Shown here: positions 27,232 through 35,607 of the stretch, in pieces | Layout: each line of letters starts with the position of its first letter | How positions within the stretch are numbered: position 1 is the stretch's first letter | Source: Pseudomonas orientalis | GTDB taxonomy: Bacteria > Pseudomonadota > Gammaproteobacteria > Pseudomonadales > Pseudomonadaceae | DNA: 64,000 nucleotides | Reading direction: 5' to 3' | Assembly (NCBI RefSeq): GCF_022807995.1 | Contig: NZ_CP094351.1 | Location: 775,001-839,000 of the forward strand | The notes under the pieces: model-generated | Databases searched by the model: none | Told to the model about the DNA's origin: nothing | The model's input: the letters and a program-made list of their open reading frames with translations, nothing else | Made by a program: the position numbers and the translations under genes

Positions 27232-28011
27232 TTACAGATGAATCACACCTTGCATATACAGCACGGCTTTACCGGAGATGATGACCCGGTCACCTTGCAG
27301 CTCACAGCGCAATTGGCCTTTGCGCTTGCCGCCTTGCTCGGCGGTCAATTGCGATTTGCCCAGGCGCTCGGCCCAGAACGGTGCCAGCGACGTATGCGCG
27401 GAGCCTGTGACCGGGTCTTCATTGACCCCTACATTGGGGCCGAACCAGCGCGAAACAAAGTCAAAGCGCGTGCTCCTGGCGGTGACGGCAATCCCGCGTT
27501 TAGGCAGGCCCTTGAGCCGTGCGAAATCCGGCGCGAGTGCCGCCACTTGTGCCTCATCTTCCACCAGCACGATATAGTCGTCGGTGCCGAACACCTCGGC
27601 GTTATCGATCCCCAATGCGCTTAACATTCCGCTTGGCGGCTCGCAGCGTTCGGGTTGCCTGGCCGGAAAGTCCATGGCCAGTTCATCGCCATTGCGCGTC
27701 ACCCGAAGCTCGCCGCTGCGCGTGGCGAAGCGCAACACGCGCGGCGCGTCCGGCAACTTGTGAATCAGCACCCACGCCGCAGCCAGGGTGGCGTGGCCAC
27801 ACAGGTCCACTTCCACTTCCGGGGTTAACCAGCGCAGTTCATAAACGTCGCCACGGGGCACGAAGAACGCGGTTTCCGACAGATTGTTTTCGGCGGCGAT
27901 GTGTTGCAGTTGCTCGTCCGTCAGCCACTCGGTGAGCGGGCACACCGCCGCCGGGTTGCCGCCGAAGGCATGCTGGCTGAAGGCGTCGACTTGGTAGATG
28001 TCCAGTTGCAT
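27232..28011 (-). CDS. PhzF-family isomerase-like protein
   Basis: 259 aa, phenazine-biosynthesis-like/diaminopimelate-epimerase fold. The N-terminus has FSQHAFGGNPAAVCPL and the catalytic-type Glu46 in NNLSETAFF; the second half has GSAHTSLAPFW. No other phenazine genes are nearby, so it is one of the many stand-alone PhzF-like proteins of unknown substrate, not evidence of phenazine synthesis. The start is ATG 28011 (GGAG 8 bases upstream); the frame is open 11 codons further. It interrupts the stretch between the effector gene and the secretion cluster. Confidence 0.85.
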   Translation of the reverse strand: MQLDIYQVDAFSQHAFGGNPAAVCPLTEWLTDEQLQHIAAENNLSETAFFVPRGDVYELRWLTPEVEVDLCGHATLAAAWVLIHKLPDAPRVLRFATRSGELRVTRNGDELAMDFPARQPERCEPPSGMLSALGIDNAEVFGTDDYIVLVEDEAQVAALAPDFARLKGLPKRGIAVTARSTRFDFVSRWFGPNVGVNEDPVTGSAHTSLAPFWAERLGKSQLTAEQGGKRKGQLRCELQGDRVIISGKAVLYMQGVIHL

Positions 28012-28130
28012 CGGGAGCGCTCCGTGGTGGGGGAGGCTGGACACTAACAGCGGGTGCGCAGAGCGTCAAAATACAGATAGGGAGTATTTTTGAGCGCATC
28101 AATACATCGGCGAGGCGTTCTGCGGGCATA

Positions 28131-28164
28131 AAAAAACGGCCTACCTTTCGGTAAGCCGTTTTTA
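28131..28164 (-). terminator. Intrinsic terminator after tRNA-Met
   Basis: On the minus strand, an AACGGC-type stem with an inner TACC/GGTA pair and small loop is followed by six T residues. It lies just downstream of the tRNA. Confidence 0.88.
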
Positions 28165-28169
28165 GTACT

Positions 28170-28246
28170 TGGTGGCTACACAGGGACTTGAACCCCGGAC
28201 CCCAGCATTATGAATGCTATGCTCTAACCAACTGAGCTATGTAGCC
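28170..28246 (-). tRNA. tRNA-Met(CAU), elongator type
   Basis: A 77-base cloverleaf including an encoded CCA. The acceptor stem GGCTACA pairs with TGTAGCC, the anticodon loop is TTCATAA (anticodon CAT), and the T loop reads GGTTCAAGTCC. The acceptor start GGCUAC and not CGCGGGG marks it as elongator and not initiator. It stands between the phzF-like gene and the T3SS cluster. Confidence 0.96.
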
Positions 28247-28468
28247 AAGTGGCGCGCATTATTCGCGTAGAACGGCAATGCGTCAAGGGGATTTTTGAAT
28301 TTTTTCTACGCTTTCAACCGTTTAACCGAAAACAGGCTAAATGGCGACGAGTGGTGGGATAAAAGGCGGGTGCGCTCTTGTGGCGGCAGGCTCTGGCCGT
28401 CGCGTACGTAAAGCGTCGGTCGAGTTGGGCAGATATCCTTTTCGCCCAACGGTTTTTGTGGCGGGAAC

Positions 28469-29020
28469 TTACGGCAGCAACGGGTTGTGAGTCACGCGTT
28501 TAAGCTGTTCGCGCGCCCGTGACAAGCGTGAGCGTACCGTGCCGATGGGGATGTCCAGCGCATCGGCAGTGTCCTGATAGCTGCCGTCTGTTTCGAGCGA
28601 AGCGTATAGTGTTTTGCGCATTTCCACCGGCAGATGATCGATGGCACTCAGGGTTTTTTCCAGACGTCGGTTGACTTCAAACTCCCAATCCAGACTGTTG
28701 TGTTCGTCCTGGCCATGCCACAAGGACTCATCGAACTCGCAATGCACGGGTTTGGCATACATGCGTCTGAAGTGGTTGCGGATCAGATTCTGGGCAATCC
28801 CGCACATCCAGGTGCTGAGCGTGGCCTGGCCGCTGAAACGCTCTCGGTTGCGCCACGCTTCCAGGTAAGTCAGTTGCAGAAGGTCGTCCGCATCTTCGGG
28901 GTTGAGTACGCGTTTATGAATGAAGCGTCGCAGTTTCTTTTGCTGGTCGTCCGTCAGTTGAACCATGAACTGAGGCGAACTGCCGACGAGGTGAGCGAGA
29001 TCACCAATAGGTATTTTCAT
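28469..29020 (-). CDS. hrpL: HrpL/RspL ECF sigma factor of the type III secretion system
   Basis: 183 aa extracytoplasmic-function sigma factor that directs RNA polymerase to hrp boxes. Region 2 contains NPEDADDLLQLTYLEAWR and the ATLSTWMCGIAQNLIRN core-binding/-10 part. Region 4 has PIGTVRSRLSRAREQL as helix-turn-helix. The start is ATG 29020 with GGAGGA 8 bases upstream; the frame is open a further 28 codons, into the promoter. A sigma-54 promoter lies 55 bases before the start. Divergent from hrpJ, as in P. syringae. It is expected to activate the four hrp boxes listed here. Confidence 0.93.
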   Translation of the reverse strand: MKIPIGDLAHLVGSSPQFMVQLTDDQQKKLRRFIHKRVLNPEDADDLLQLTYLEAWRNRERFSGQATLSTWMCGIAQNLIRNHFRRMYAKPVHCEFDESLWHGQDEHNSLDWEFEVNRRLEKTLSAIDHLPVEMRKTLYASLETDGSYQDTADALDIPIGTVRSRLSRAREQLKRVTHNPLLP

Positions 29021-29074
29021 GTTGTTTTTCCTCCGGGAAGGCTCGATCGAAATGGTTTCGATAGGGACCCCGTT

Positions 29075-29092
29075 TGCACTGGCTATGCCAAA
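29075..29092 (-). promoter_or_regulatory. Sigma-54 promoter of hrpL/rspL
   Basis: Minus strand reads TTGGCATAGCCAGTGCAA: the invariant GG and GC are exactly 10 bases apart, against the consensus TGGCACG-N4-TTGCA. This fits activation of hrpL by the HrpS/RspR-type enhancer-binding protein encoded at the other end of the cluster. Confidence 0.85.
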
Positions 29093-29225
29093 TGGGAAAA
29101 GCACATAACTATTTGATTTATATAAATATGTATTTTACGTATTGGTTTTTTTTTGCCGTAACTTGCAAAGAGTGCGATGTGGGCGTGCAGGTATTTTCAT
29201 CGCCATCGCCGTGAAACGTTTTGAT

Positions 29226-29254
29226 GGAACTGGATTGCGGCGGCTTGCCACATA
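29226..29254 (+). promoter_or_regulatory. hrp box of the hrpJ operon
   Basis: GGAACT-N16-CCACATA, one mismatch from the consensus GGAACC-N15/16-CCACNNA, 30 bases before the hrpJ start codon. Confidence 0.93.
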
Positions 29255-29284
29255 GGGACACAAACTTCCCATTCTGGCCCGCCC

Positions 29285-30349
29285 ATGAAAGTCGAATCCT
29301 TCAACGATGTGCAGCAGATCCAACCCTCGGAAAAGCCCAGTGTCAGCGTTGTCGAAGCGCCGAGCCGGTCGCTGGCCCTGGATGACATTGCGCAGATTTT
29401 CAACGAAGAAGTGGCACTTAATGCGCAAGCCCTGGGTCGGCGGTCCATTGGCGCGAAAGTCTCACCGGTGGCGGAACTCGCGCAGCTGTATGAACAGCTC
29501 GGTCACCCCGGCCAAGCCACACTGGAAACCGTTGTCCGTCGGCTTCGTTTCGAGTTGCTGCGCAAGCCCACTGTCGAAAAATTGGTAAGCCTCGCCGGCA
29601 GTGACCCCGCGCGTGCCTTCGTGGTGCTTCAGTACATCGCCAACGAAGCGAAGACCGACGGATTGAAGGTAGAAGAGGACCTGGCTCGCGGCGCCCTGAA
29701 AGAGCTGAAACAGAATTTCGGCGGGCCAATCCAGGCAGGTCTGAATATCGCCCTGGCATTGAAAGAAGCCAGCGCTGACCCGCGGGAGCGTCAGGACGTG
29801 CGCGCGCTTTATTACGCTTCCGTGGTCGTTCGCCAATCCCTGGCATTGATGCTGCAAACGCTATTGAAAATGTACGGCCTGACGGACTTTCCCAAAGGCG
29901 TTGACCTGATGACCCAGGCTCTGAACGGCGACATTGCAGCGCACACACAGTCAGTGCCCACGGAAAAATTGCGTCTCTTGCTTAAAGGGTTGGGAGAGTG
30001 TCGCGAATTACGCTCAGTGCTGGGCAATTGCGCGGCGCTGATCCAGCGTCTGAACGTCGATTACAATCCGGTGGATTTGTTACAGCGTTTTCTGGGTTAC
30101 GCCAGTACCGGTATCGATTCGCTTGAGGTGCAGAGGCTGGCCAGCGAATTTGGGGGGACACTGCTTGCCGCGCGGCTGCACTCGCTCAATGAATTGTCCA
30201 GGGAAGTAAAGGCTCTACCCATCGCCTGGTGGCTTGATGCTCAATCCCAGGCATCTGCCGTGAAGGTTTTCAAGAACGTTATGCTCGACTGGGCCCGCGA
30301 AGAGCGTGGCCACCTGAAGTTCCCCGGCGAGACGAGGACGTACGGGTGA
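29285..30349 (+). CDS. hrpJ: HrpJ/RspJ, T3SS gatekeeper (SctW family)
   Basis: 354 aa protein of the HrpJ/YopN/SctW gatekeeper family, which sits at the cytoplasmic gate of the export channel and sets the order in which substrates leave. The domain is all-helical, with an N-terminal disordered stretch of about 30 residues that may be its own export signal. It is the first gene of an eleven-gene operon headed by an hrp box, and its stop overlaps the GTG of hrcV. Family assignment rests on length, helical pattern and the HrpJ operon position beside hrpL. Confidence 0.88.
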   Translation: MKVESFNDVQQIQPSEKPSVSVVEAPSRSLALDDIAQIFNEEVALNAQALGRRSIGAKVSPVAELAQLYEQLGHPGQATLETVVRRLRFELLRKPTVEKLVSLAGSDPARAFVVLQYIANEAKTDGLKVEEDLARGALKELKQNFGGPIQAGLNIALALKEASADPRERQDVRALYYASVVVRQSLALMLQTLLKMYGLTDFPKGVDLMTQALNGDIAAHTQSVPTEKLRLLLKGLGECRELRSVLGNCAALIQRLNVDYNPVDLLQRFLGYASTGIDSLEVQRLASEFGGTLLAARLHSLNELSREVKALPIAWWLDAQSQASAVKVFKNVMLDWAREERGHLKFPGETRTYG

Positions 30350-32439
30350 CACTGCTGTCATCGATCAATGGCGTGCTGCTCAAGGTGGCACGGCGTGCCG
30401 AAGTGCTGGGCGCGGTGGTGGTCATGGCCATCGTGTTCATCTTCATTGTGCCGCTGCCCACCTGGCTGGTGGACATCCTGATCGCGTTGAATATCTGTAT
30501 TTCCTGCTTGTTGATCGTACTGGCGCTGTACCTGCCAGGGCCGCTGGCGTTCTCGTCGTTCCCATCGATCCTGCTGCTGACCACCATGTTTCGTCTGGCG
30601 CTGTCGATCGCTACCACGCGCTTGATTCTGCTGGAGCAGGACGCGGGCGACATTGTGGAAGCGTTCGGCAATTTCGTGGTGGGTGGCAATCTGGCGGTGG
30701 GCCTGGTGATCTTCATGATCCTGACCATCGTCAACTTCCTGGTGATCACCAAAGGTTCGGAGCGGGTCGCTGAGGTGGCTGCCCGCTTCAGCCTGGATGC
30801 GATGCCGGGCAAGCAGATGTCGATCGACAGTGACCTGCGCGCCGGGCTGATCGACGGTGCACAGGCACGGGACAAACGTGAGCAGTTATCCCGCGAAAGC
30901 CAGCTGTTCGGGGCCATGGACGGGGCCATGAAGTTCGTCAAGGGCGACGCTATTGCCGGTTTGATCATCGTGGTCATCAACCTGCTCGGGGGCTTCTCGA
31001 CCGGCATGTTCCAGCACGGCATGAGCGCAGGTGAGTCAATGGCGCTGTATTCGGTGCTGACCATCGGTGATGGCTTGATCGCGCAGATTCCCGCGCTGCT
31101 GATCTCCCTGACGGCCGGCATGATCATCACCCGAGTGGCGCCGGATGGACGCAAGGGCGTCAGCAACATGGGCGCCGAAATTGCCCGGCAAATGACCAGC
31201 GAGCCCAAGAGCTGGATGATCGCGTCGGTGGGCATGCTGGCCTTTGCCACGCTCCCCGGCATGCCCACCGTGGTGTTCATTCTGATTTCGATGATGACCG
31301 GCAGCCTGGGTTACTACCTCATGCGCCAGCGTCAGCGCGAGGACGCCCCTGCGACGCCGGATGAGAAAGCGGTTCGTCCGGAAGAGAACGGTAATGAAGA
31401 CCTGCGTGGCTTCGACCCGTCACGACCGTATCTGCTGCAGTTCAACCCGAAGCTGTACAACACCCCCGAGGTCATCGACATCGTTCAAAAGATTCGTCAG
31501 GCCCGAAATGCGCTGGTCGCCAATATCGGTTTGACGCTACCGCCGTTCGAAGCCGAGTTCAGTGAGTCGCTGGCTGTCGATGAGATGCGCTTTTGCGTGC
31601 ATGAAGTACCGGTCGTGACGGCGACCCTCAGCGACCGGGTAGCGGTCGAGTACGCCGCCTTGGCACCACCTCCGGACAGAGGGGAAAGAGGGCTGCCTGA
31701 GCGGGACGAAGCGGATTGGCTGTGGCTCAGCCCTGATGATCCGTTGCTCGACGACCCACAGATCGAGCGTTTCAGCGCCCAAAGCCTGGTCATCGAACGC
31801 ATGAAGCGGGCGATGCTCCTTAGCGGGCCGCGGTTTCTTGGCATCCAGGAAAGCAAGTCGATCCTCAGCTGGCTTGAACACAACCAGCCGGAACTGGTGC
31901 AGGAACTGCAACGCATCATGCCGCTTTCACGTTTTTCTTCGGTACTGCAGCGCCTGGCGGCCGAGGGCGTCCCATTGCGTGCCGTGCGGTTGATCGTCGA
32001 GTCGTTGATCGAGTACGGCCAGCATGAGCGCGAACCGGATGCCCTGGCCGATTACGCACGTATTGCGCTCAAGTCTCAGATCTTTCACCAGTACAGCGAG
32101 GCCGATGGCCTGCACGCGTGGCTGCTGTCGCCGCAAACCGAAAACATCCTGCGCGAGGCCTTGCGCCAAACCCAGAGCGGCGTGTTTTTTGCTCTCGATA
32201 ACGACAGCAGCGCTGCCCTGGTCGGCCTGCTCAACCAGGCGTTTGCGCTACGGCCCAAAACCAAGAGCGTGCTGCTGGTGGCTCAAGACCTGCGCAGTCC
32301 CTTGCGTGCCCTGTTGCTGGATGAGTTCAACCATGTGCCGGTGATGTCGTTCGCCGAGCTGGGGAGCAATTCCAAGGTAAAGGTCCTGGGCCGATTTGAC
32401 CTGGGGCAGGACGAACTGTTGCGCGGGGCCGTGGCATGA
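30346..32439 (+). CDS. hrcV: HrcV/RscV (SctV), major export apparatus protein
   Basis: 697 aa FHIPEP-family protein that forms the nonameric export gate. The N-terminal half has about eight membrane spans with the family motifs SFPSILLLTTMFRLALSIA and FNFVVGGNLAVG-like segments. The C-terminal half, from about residue 340, is the cytoplasmic ring domain that receives substrates. It starts with GTG at 30346, four bases inside the hrpJ stop region (GTGA overlap). Full length compared with HrcV of about 695 aa, so no sign of decay. Confidence 0.95.
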   Translation: MTLLSSINGVLLKVARRAEVLGAVVVMAIVFIFIVPLPTWLVDILIALNICISCLLIVLALYLPGPLAFSSFPSILLLTTMFRLALSIATTRLILLEQDAGDIVEAFGNFVVGGNLAVGLVIFMILTIVNFLVITKGSERVAEVAARFSLDAMPGKQMSIDSDLRAGLIDGAQARDKREQLSRESQLFGAMDGAMKFVKGDAIAGLIIVVINLLGGFSTGMFQHGMSAGESMALYSVLTIGDGLIAQIPALLISLTAGMIITRVAPDGRKGVSNMGAEIARQMTSEPKSWMIASVGMLAFATLPGMPTVVFILISMMTGSLGYYLMRQRQREDAPATPDEKAVRPEENGNEDLRGFDPSRPYLLQFNPKLYNTPEVIDIVQKIRQARNALVANIGLTLPPFEAEFSESLAVDEMRFCVHEVPVVTATLSDRVAVEYAALAPPPDRGERGLPERDEADWLWLSPDDPLLDDPQIERFSAQSLVIERMKRAMLLSGPRFLGIQESKSILSWLEHNQPELVQELQRIMPLSRFSSVLQRLAAEGVPLRAVRLIVESLIEYGQHEREPDALADYARIALKSQIFHQYSEADGLHAWLLSPQTENILREALRQTQSGVFFALDNDSSAALVGLLNQAFALRPKTKSVLLVAQDLRSPLRALLLDEFNHVPVMSFAELGSNSKVKVLGRFDLGQDELLRGAVA

Positions 32440-32473
32440 GCCGCTTGTTCATAGACAGATCGAGGGCGGCACC

Positions 32474-33376
32474 ATGATGTTCGAGCTGCGAGTGCTGGAT
32501 GGCTTGCATCAGGGCGCCGCGCTGCCGTTATTTGGCGAGCAATGGAGCCTGGGTGCCAACCCGGACGCCGATCTGCTGTTGAACGATCCCGAGGTCGTCG
32601 AGCATCACGCGCGTTTGCGCTTGGCCGATGATCGCTGGTCGGTGCAGGCCGAGGCTGGGCTTCTTAAAGACAGCGATGGGCAGGTGTTGGCGCAGATCGG
32701 CGAGCTTGCGCTGAACACGGTCTTTTTGATCGGCTCCGTTCGCCTGTGTGTCAGCCCGGCCGATCAGCCCTGGCCGCAGGCACCCGCGCCCGCATCACTG
32801 TCCTCCGAGCCTGGGGGGCACGCGCCGCTTGCGTTGAAACTGTCATCAATCCCTTCGTCCCAGCAAAAGCGTTTGCTCAGCCTGGCACTTGCGTTTGCCG
32901 TGCTCACGACGGTGGTCGGCATTATTTTCAGTGGGGAGCGCAATGCTCAGGCGTCGCTGATGCCGGCGGTGATTCAAAAGCCTGAACTGGACTCGTCGTT
33001 CGAGGTGCGCCAGCAGTTGTTGAAAATGCTCAGCGAACGGGAACTGACCCAGCGCGTGAGCTTGCAAGTGATCAATGGCCAGATCGTCCTCAATGGGGAC
33101 GTTTCTTCGGAAGAAGTAGAGATGGTGGCACGCATGCTTACCCGTTTTGCCGAGCTGTTCGATACCACAGTCCCTGTGCTCAGTCGCGTGCGTGTAACGG
33201 ATCGCGCTTTGCCGTTCAAAATTTTGCAGATCGTTAGCGGTCCCAACGGCCATGTTGTGCTGGAGGAGGGGGAGCGTCTTTTTGTGGGAGACGAGGTGGA
33301 CGGCTTGCGTCTGGTATTGATCGATAACAGCAAGGTCGTATTCGACGGCAAGCAGCGGTATGAGGTGCGCTGGTGA
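32474..33376 (+). CDS. hrpQ: HrpQ/RspQ (SctD), outer ring of the inner-membrane base
   Basis: 300 aa single-pass protein. An FHA-like cytoplasmic domain comes first (WSLGANPDADLLLNDPEVVE, about residues 20-40), then a membrane span near residues 140-160 (LLSLALAFAVLTTVVGIIF), then a periplasmic ring-building part. This is the SctD/YscD layout and forms the inner-membrane ring with HrcJ. The start is ATG 32474, with GAGG 8 bases upstream; an earlier in-frame ATG at 32396 lies inside hrcV and gives an unrelated-looking leader. The stop overlaps the GTG of hrcN. Confidence 0.88.
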   Translation: MMFELRVLDGLHQGAALPLFGEQWSLGANPDADLLLNDPEVVEHHARLRLADDRWSVQAEAGLLKDSDGQVLAQIGELALNTVFLIGSVRLCVSPADQPWPQAPAPASLSSEPGGHAPLALKLSSIPSSQQKRLLSLALAFAVLTTVVGIIFSGERNAQASLMPAVIQKPELDSSFEVRQQLLKMLSERELTQRVSLQVINGQIVLNGDVSSEEVEMVARMLTRFAELFDTTVPVLSRVRVTDRALPFKILQIVSGPNGHVVLEEGERLFVGDEVDGLRLVLIDNSKVVFDGKQRYEVRW

Positions 33377-34731
33377 ACGAGGTGGCGCAGGCGCGCCTCG
33401 AAGCGTGGCGGTCAAGCCAGTCTCAGGCGTTGGCGAGCTTTGCGCCGGTGTCGATGCGCGGTCGCATCCAGCGCGTCAACGGCATGCTGCTGCAATGCCG
33501 ACTGCCCCAGGCCCGTATCGGTGATCTTTGTCGTGTGGAAAAGAAGCCCGGCGATTGCATGTTGGCCGAAATCATCGGGTTCGATCAGCAGGATGCGGTG
33601 CTCAGTGCGTTGGGTAATCTGGAAGGCGTGCGTGTGGGGGCCAGTGTCGAACGCCTGGGTGTACCGCATCGCGTGCGCGTCAGCGATGAGTTGCTGGGGC
33701 AGGTGCTGGATGGGTTTGGTCGCCCCATCGCGGGTGACGGTCCCAGTGCCTTTGTTGAAATCGATGGGGTCGACGCGAGCACGGTGCTGTGCGAGGCGCC
33801 CCTGCCGACCGAGCGACCAAGGATCAACCGGGCGCTGCCCACCGGGGTTCGCTCGATTGATGGGTTGATGACGCTGGGCGAGGGGCAGCGTGTCGGTTTG
33901 TTTGCCGGCGCAGGGTGCGGCAAGACCACCTTGTTGGCCGAAATCGCCCGTAACGTGGACTGCGATGTGATCGTGTTCGGCCTGATCGGTGAGCGTGGCC
34001 GAGAGCTGCGCGAGTTTCTTGATCATGAACTCGATGATCAATTGCGCGCCAAGGCGGTGCTGGTTTGTTCCACCTCGGACCGCTCGAGCATGGAACGTGC
34101 ACGCGCTGCCTTCACGGCAACCGCCCTGGCCGAAGGTTATCGACGCAAGGGCAAGCGCGTGTTGCTGTTGATCGATTCCTTGACGCGATTTGCGAGGGCC
34201 CAGCGTGAAATCGGCCTGGCCGCCGGCGAACCCCTGGGGCGCGGTGGTTTGCCGCCTTCGGTGTACAGCTTGTTACCGCGACTGGTGGAGCGTGCGGGGC
34301 TGACACGTGAGGGGGTGATTACCGCGATCTACACGGTGCTGATCGAGCAGGACTCCATGAGCGATCCGGTGGCTGATGAAGTTCGTTCGCTGTTGGACGG
34401 GCATATCGTGCTGTCTCGCAAATTGGCCGAGCGTGGTCACTATCCGGCGGTTGATGTGCTGGCCAGCCTGTCGCGGATTTTGACCAACGTCGCCGAGCCC
34501 GCGCATATCAAGGCCGGTACCGCACTGCGACGGCTGTTGTCGGCGTACCAGCAGATCGAGTTGATGCTCAAGCTGGGTGAATATCAGGCCGGCAGCGATG
34601 CCCTGACCGACATGGCAGTGGATAGCCGCCAGGCGGTGGATAGCTTTCTACGCCAGGACTTGCGCGAACCTTCAGCCATCACGACGACGCTGGCCCATCT
34701 GACGGAGTTGACCGCCCATGTCCCTTTCTGA
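33373..34731 (+). CDS. hrcN: HrcN/RscN (SctN), T3SS ATPase
   Basis: 452 aa hexameric ATPase related to F1-beta that strips chaperones from substrates and unfolds them at the export gate. Walker A GAGCGKT is at residues 179-185; Walker B is in VLLLIDSLTR; the DSxxDPVADEVRSLLDGH segment is conserved. The start GTG at 33373 overlaps the hrpQ stop. HrpE (stator) and HrpO (stalk) from the same cluster are its expected partners. The 452 aa length is that of a typical HrcN. Confidence 0.96.
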   Translation: MNEVAQARLEAWRSSQSQALASFAPVSMRGRIQRVNGMLLQCRLPQARIGDLCRVEKKPGDCMLAEIIGFDQQDAVLSALGNLEGVRVGASVERLGVPHRVRVSDELLGQVLDGFGRPIAGDGPSAFVEIDGVDASTVLCEAPLPTERPRINRALPTGVRSIDGLMTLGEGQRVGLFAGAGCGKTTLLAEIARNVDCDVIVFGLIGERGRELREFLDHELDDQLRAKAVLVCSTSDRSSMERARAAFTATALAEGYRRKGKRVLLLIDSLTRFARAQREIGLAAGEPLGRGGLPPSVYSLLPRLVERAGLTREGVITAIYTVLIEQDSMSDPVADEVRSLLDGHIVLSRKLAERGHYPAVDVLASLSRILTNVAEPAHIKAGTALRRLLSAYQQIELMLKLGEYQAGSDALTDMAVDSRQAVDSFLRQDLREPSAITTTLAHLTELTAHVPF

Positions 34732-35146
34732 GCCGCTCAAAGTCGAGATAGAAACGTTGCGACGCCTGCGGCGGCATCGAGCAGACCGTGTCGAACGCGA
34801 GTTGAGTGCCGCCAAAAGGCACCAGCGAGCCTTGCTCGCACAAATCGAGCAGGCGCAGCAGGTGCTTGAACAGACCCGCGTCGAAGAAGCTCGGCGAACC
34901 GAGCAGTTGCTCAAACAGCACCAGGGTACGGTGATGACGTTCAAGGACTTGAAAGCCTGGGGTGCGCAGGAACGCAGTTTGTCGGCCAGCACACAACGTG
35001 AGGTTGTTCAGTTGCAAAGCCTGCATGGGCAACGAGAGCAGCAAGAGATACAGGTGAGCCTTGTGCAGAAGCGGGTCACCGAGTGCTTGCGCGAGGTCGA
35101 GAAGCTTCATGAGTTAGCCAAGCTGTTGTCAGAGGAGGCTATATGA
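34718..35146 (+). CDS. hrpO: HrpO/RspO (SctO), ATPase stalk protein
   Basis: 142 aa, almost wholly a charged helical hairpin or coiled coil (rich in Glu, Gln, Arg, Leu, with no Pro in the core). It lies directly after the ATPase gene in the place of hrpO/yscO/fliJ. Known role of the family: central stalk linking the ATPase to the export gate. It starts within the last codons of hrcN and its stop overlaps the ATG of hrpP. The call rests on position, size and coiled-coil character. Confidence 0.82.
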   Translation: MSLSEPLKVEIETLRRLRRHRADRVERELSAAKRHQRALLAQIEQAQQVLEQTRVEEARRTEQLLKQHQGTVMTFKDLKAWGAQERSLSASTQREVVQLQSLHGQREQQEIQVSLVQKRVTECLREVEKLHELAKLLSEEAI

Positions 35147-35607
35147 CTCGAGTGCCACCGGAGAGGAGCGAGCGCCCGCGGCCGCATGAACAGCATGGAG
35201 ATCCTGAAGCATGGGAGCGCATTGTTCCGCATCTGGAATACGGACGGATGTTCAGCCAGATGTTCGCTGACGATGAACAGTTCCCTGGACATGCCGCAGG
35301 CAGTGGCGAGGCTTCGCGTGTAACCGTTGAGCTTGCCATGATCGGCGCGTTGACTGATCAATTGATTCCCCGGCTCAGCGGGGTTTCACAATGGCCGCTG
35401 CAAGTGGCCCTCTATGTACCTCGGCTAGGACGTATCCGCGCGCGCGTTCAACGAGAACATGACGCTTGGGGGATTGAACTGCAAGCGGAGCAGGACACCA
35501 CGGCGCGGTGGCTGACGGGGGTACGCCAGTGCTGCCAAAGCCGGATGGTCGAGATCCTGGGTCACCCAGTCAACCTTCAAGTGATTGACGGGACGTCGAC
35601 ATGTTGA
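35143..35607 (+). CDS. hrpP: HrpP/RspP (SctP), needle/pilus length and substrate-switch protein
   Basis: 154 aa. The N-terminal third is polar and probably disordered; the C-terminal part (about residues 65-150) has the alternating strand pattern of the T3S4 switch domain that contacts HrcU. Family role: controls pilus length and the change from early to late substrates. In P. syringae HrpP is also itself secreted. It is ATGA-coupled to hrpO and overlaps hrcQ. The sequence is weakly conserved, so the call relies on operon position. Confidence 0.78.
   Translation: MTRVPPERSERPRPHEQHGDPEAWERIVPHLEYGRMFSQMFADDEQFPGHAAGSGEASRVTVELAMIGALTDQLIPRLSGVSQWPLQVALYVPRLGRIRARVQREHDAWGIELQAEQDTTARWLTGVRQCCQSRMVEILGHPVNLQVIDGTSTC

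Noticed and set aside
27232..28011. Phenazine biosynthesis
   Set aside because: Only a PhzF-like protein is present; none of phzA-E or phzG is nearby, and stand-alone PhzF homologues are widespread.
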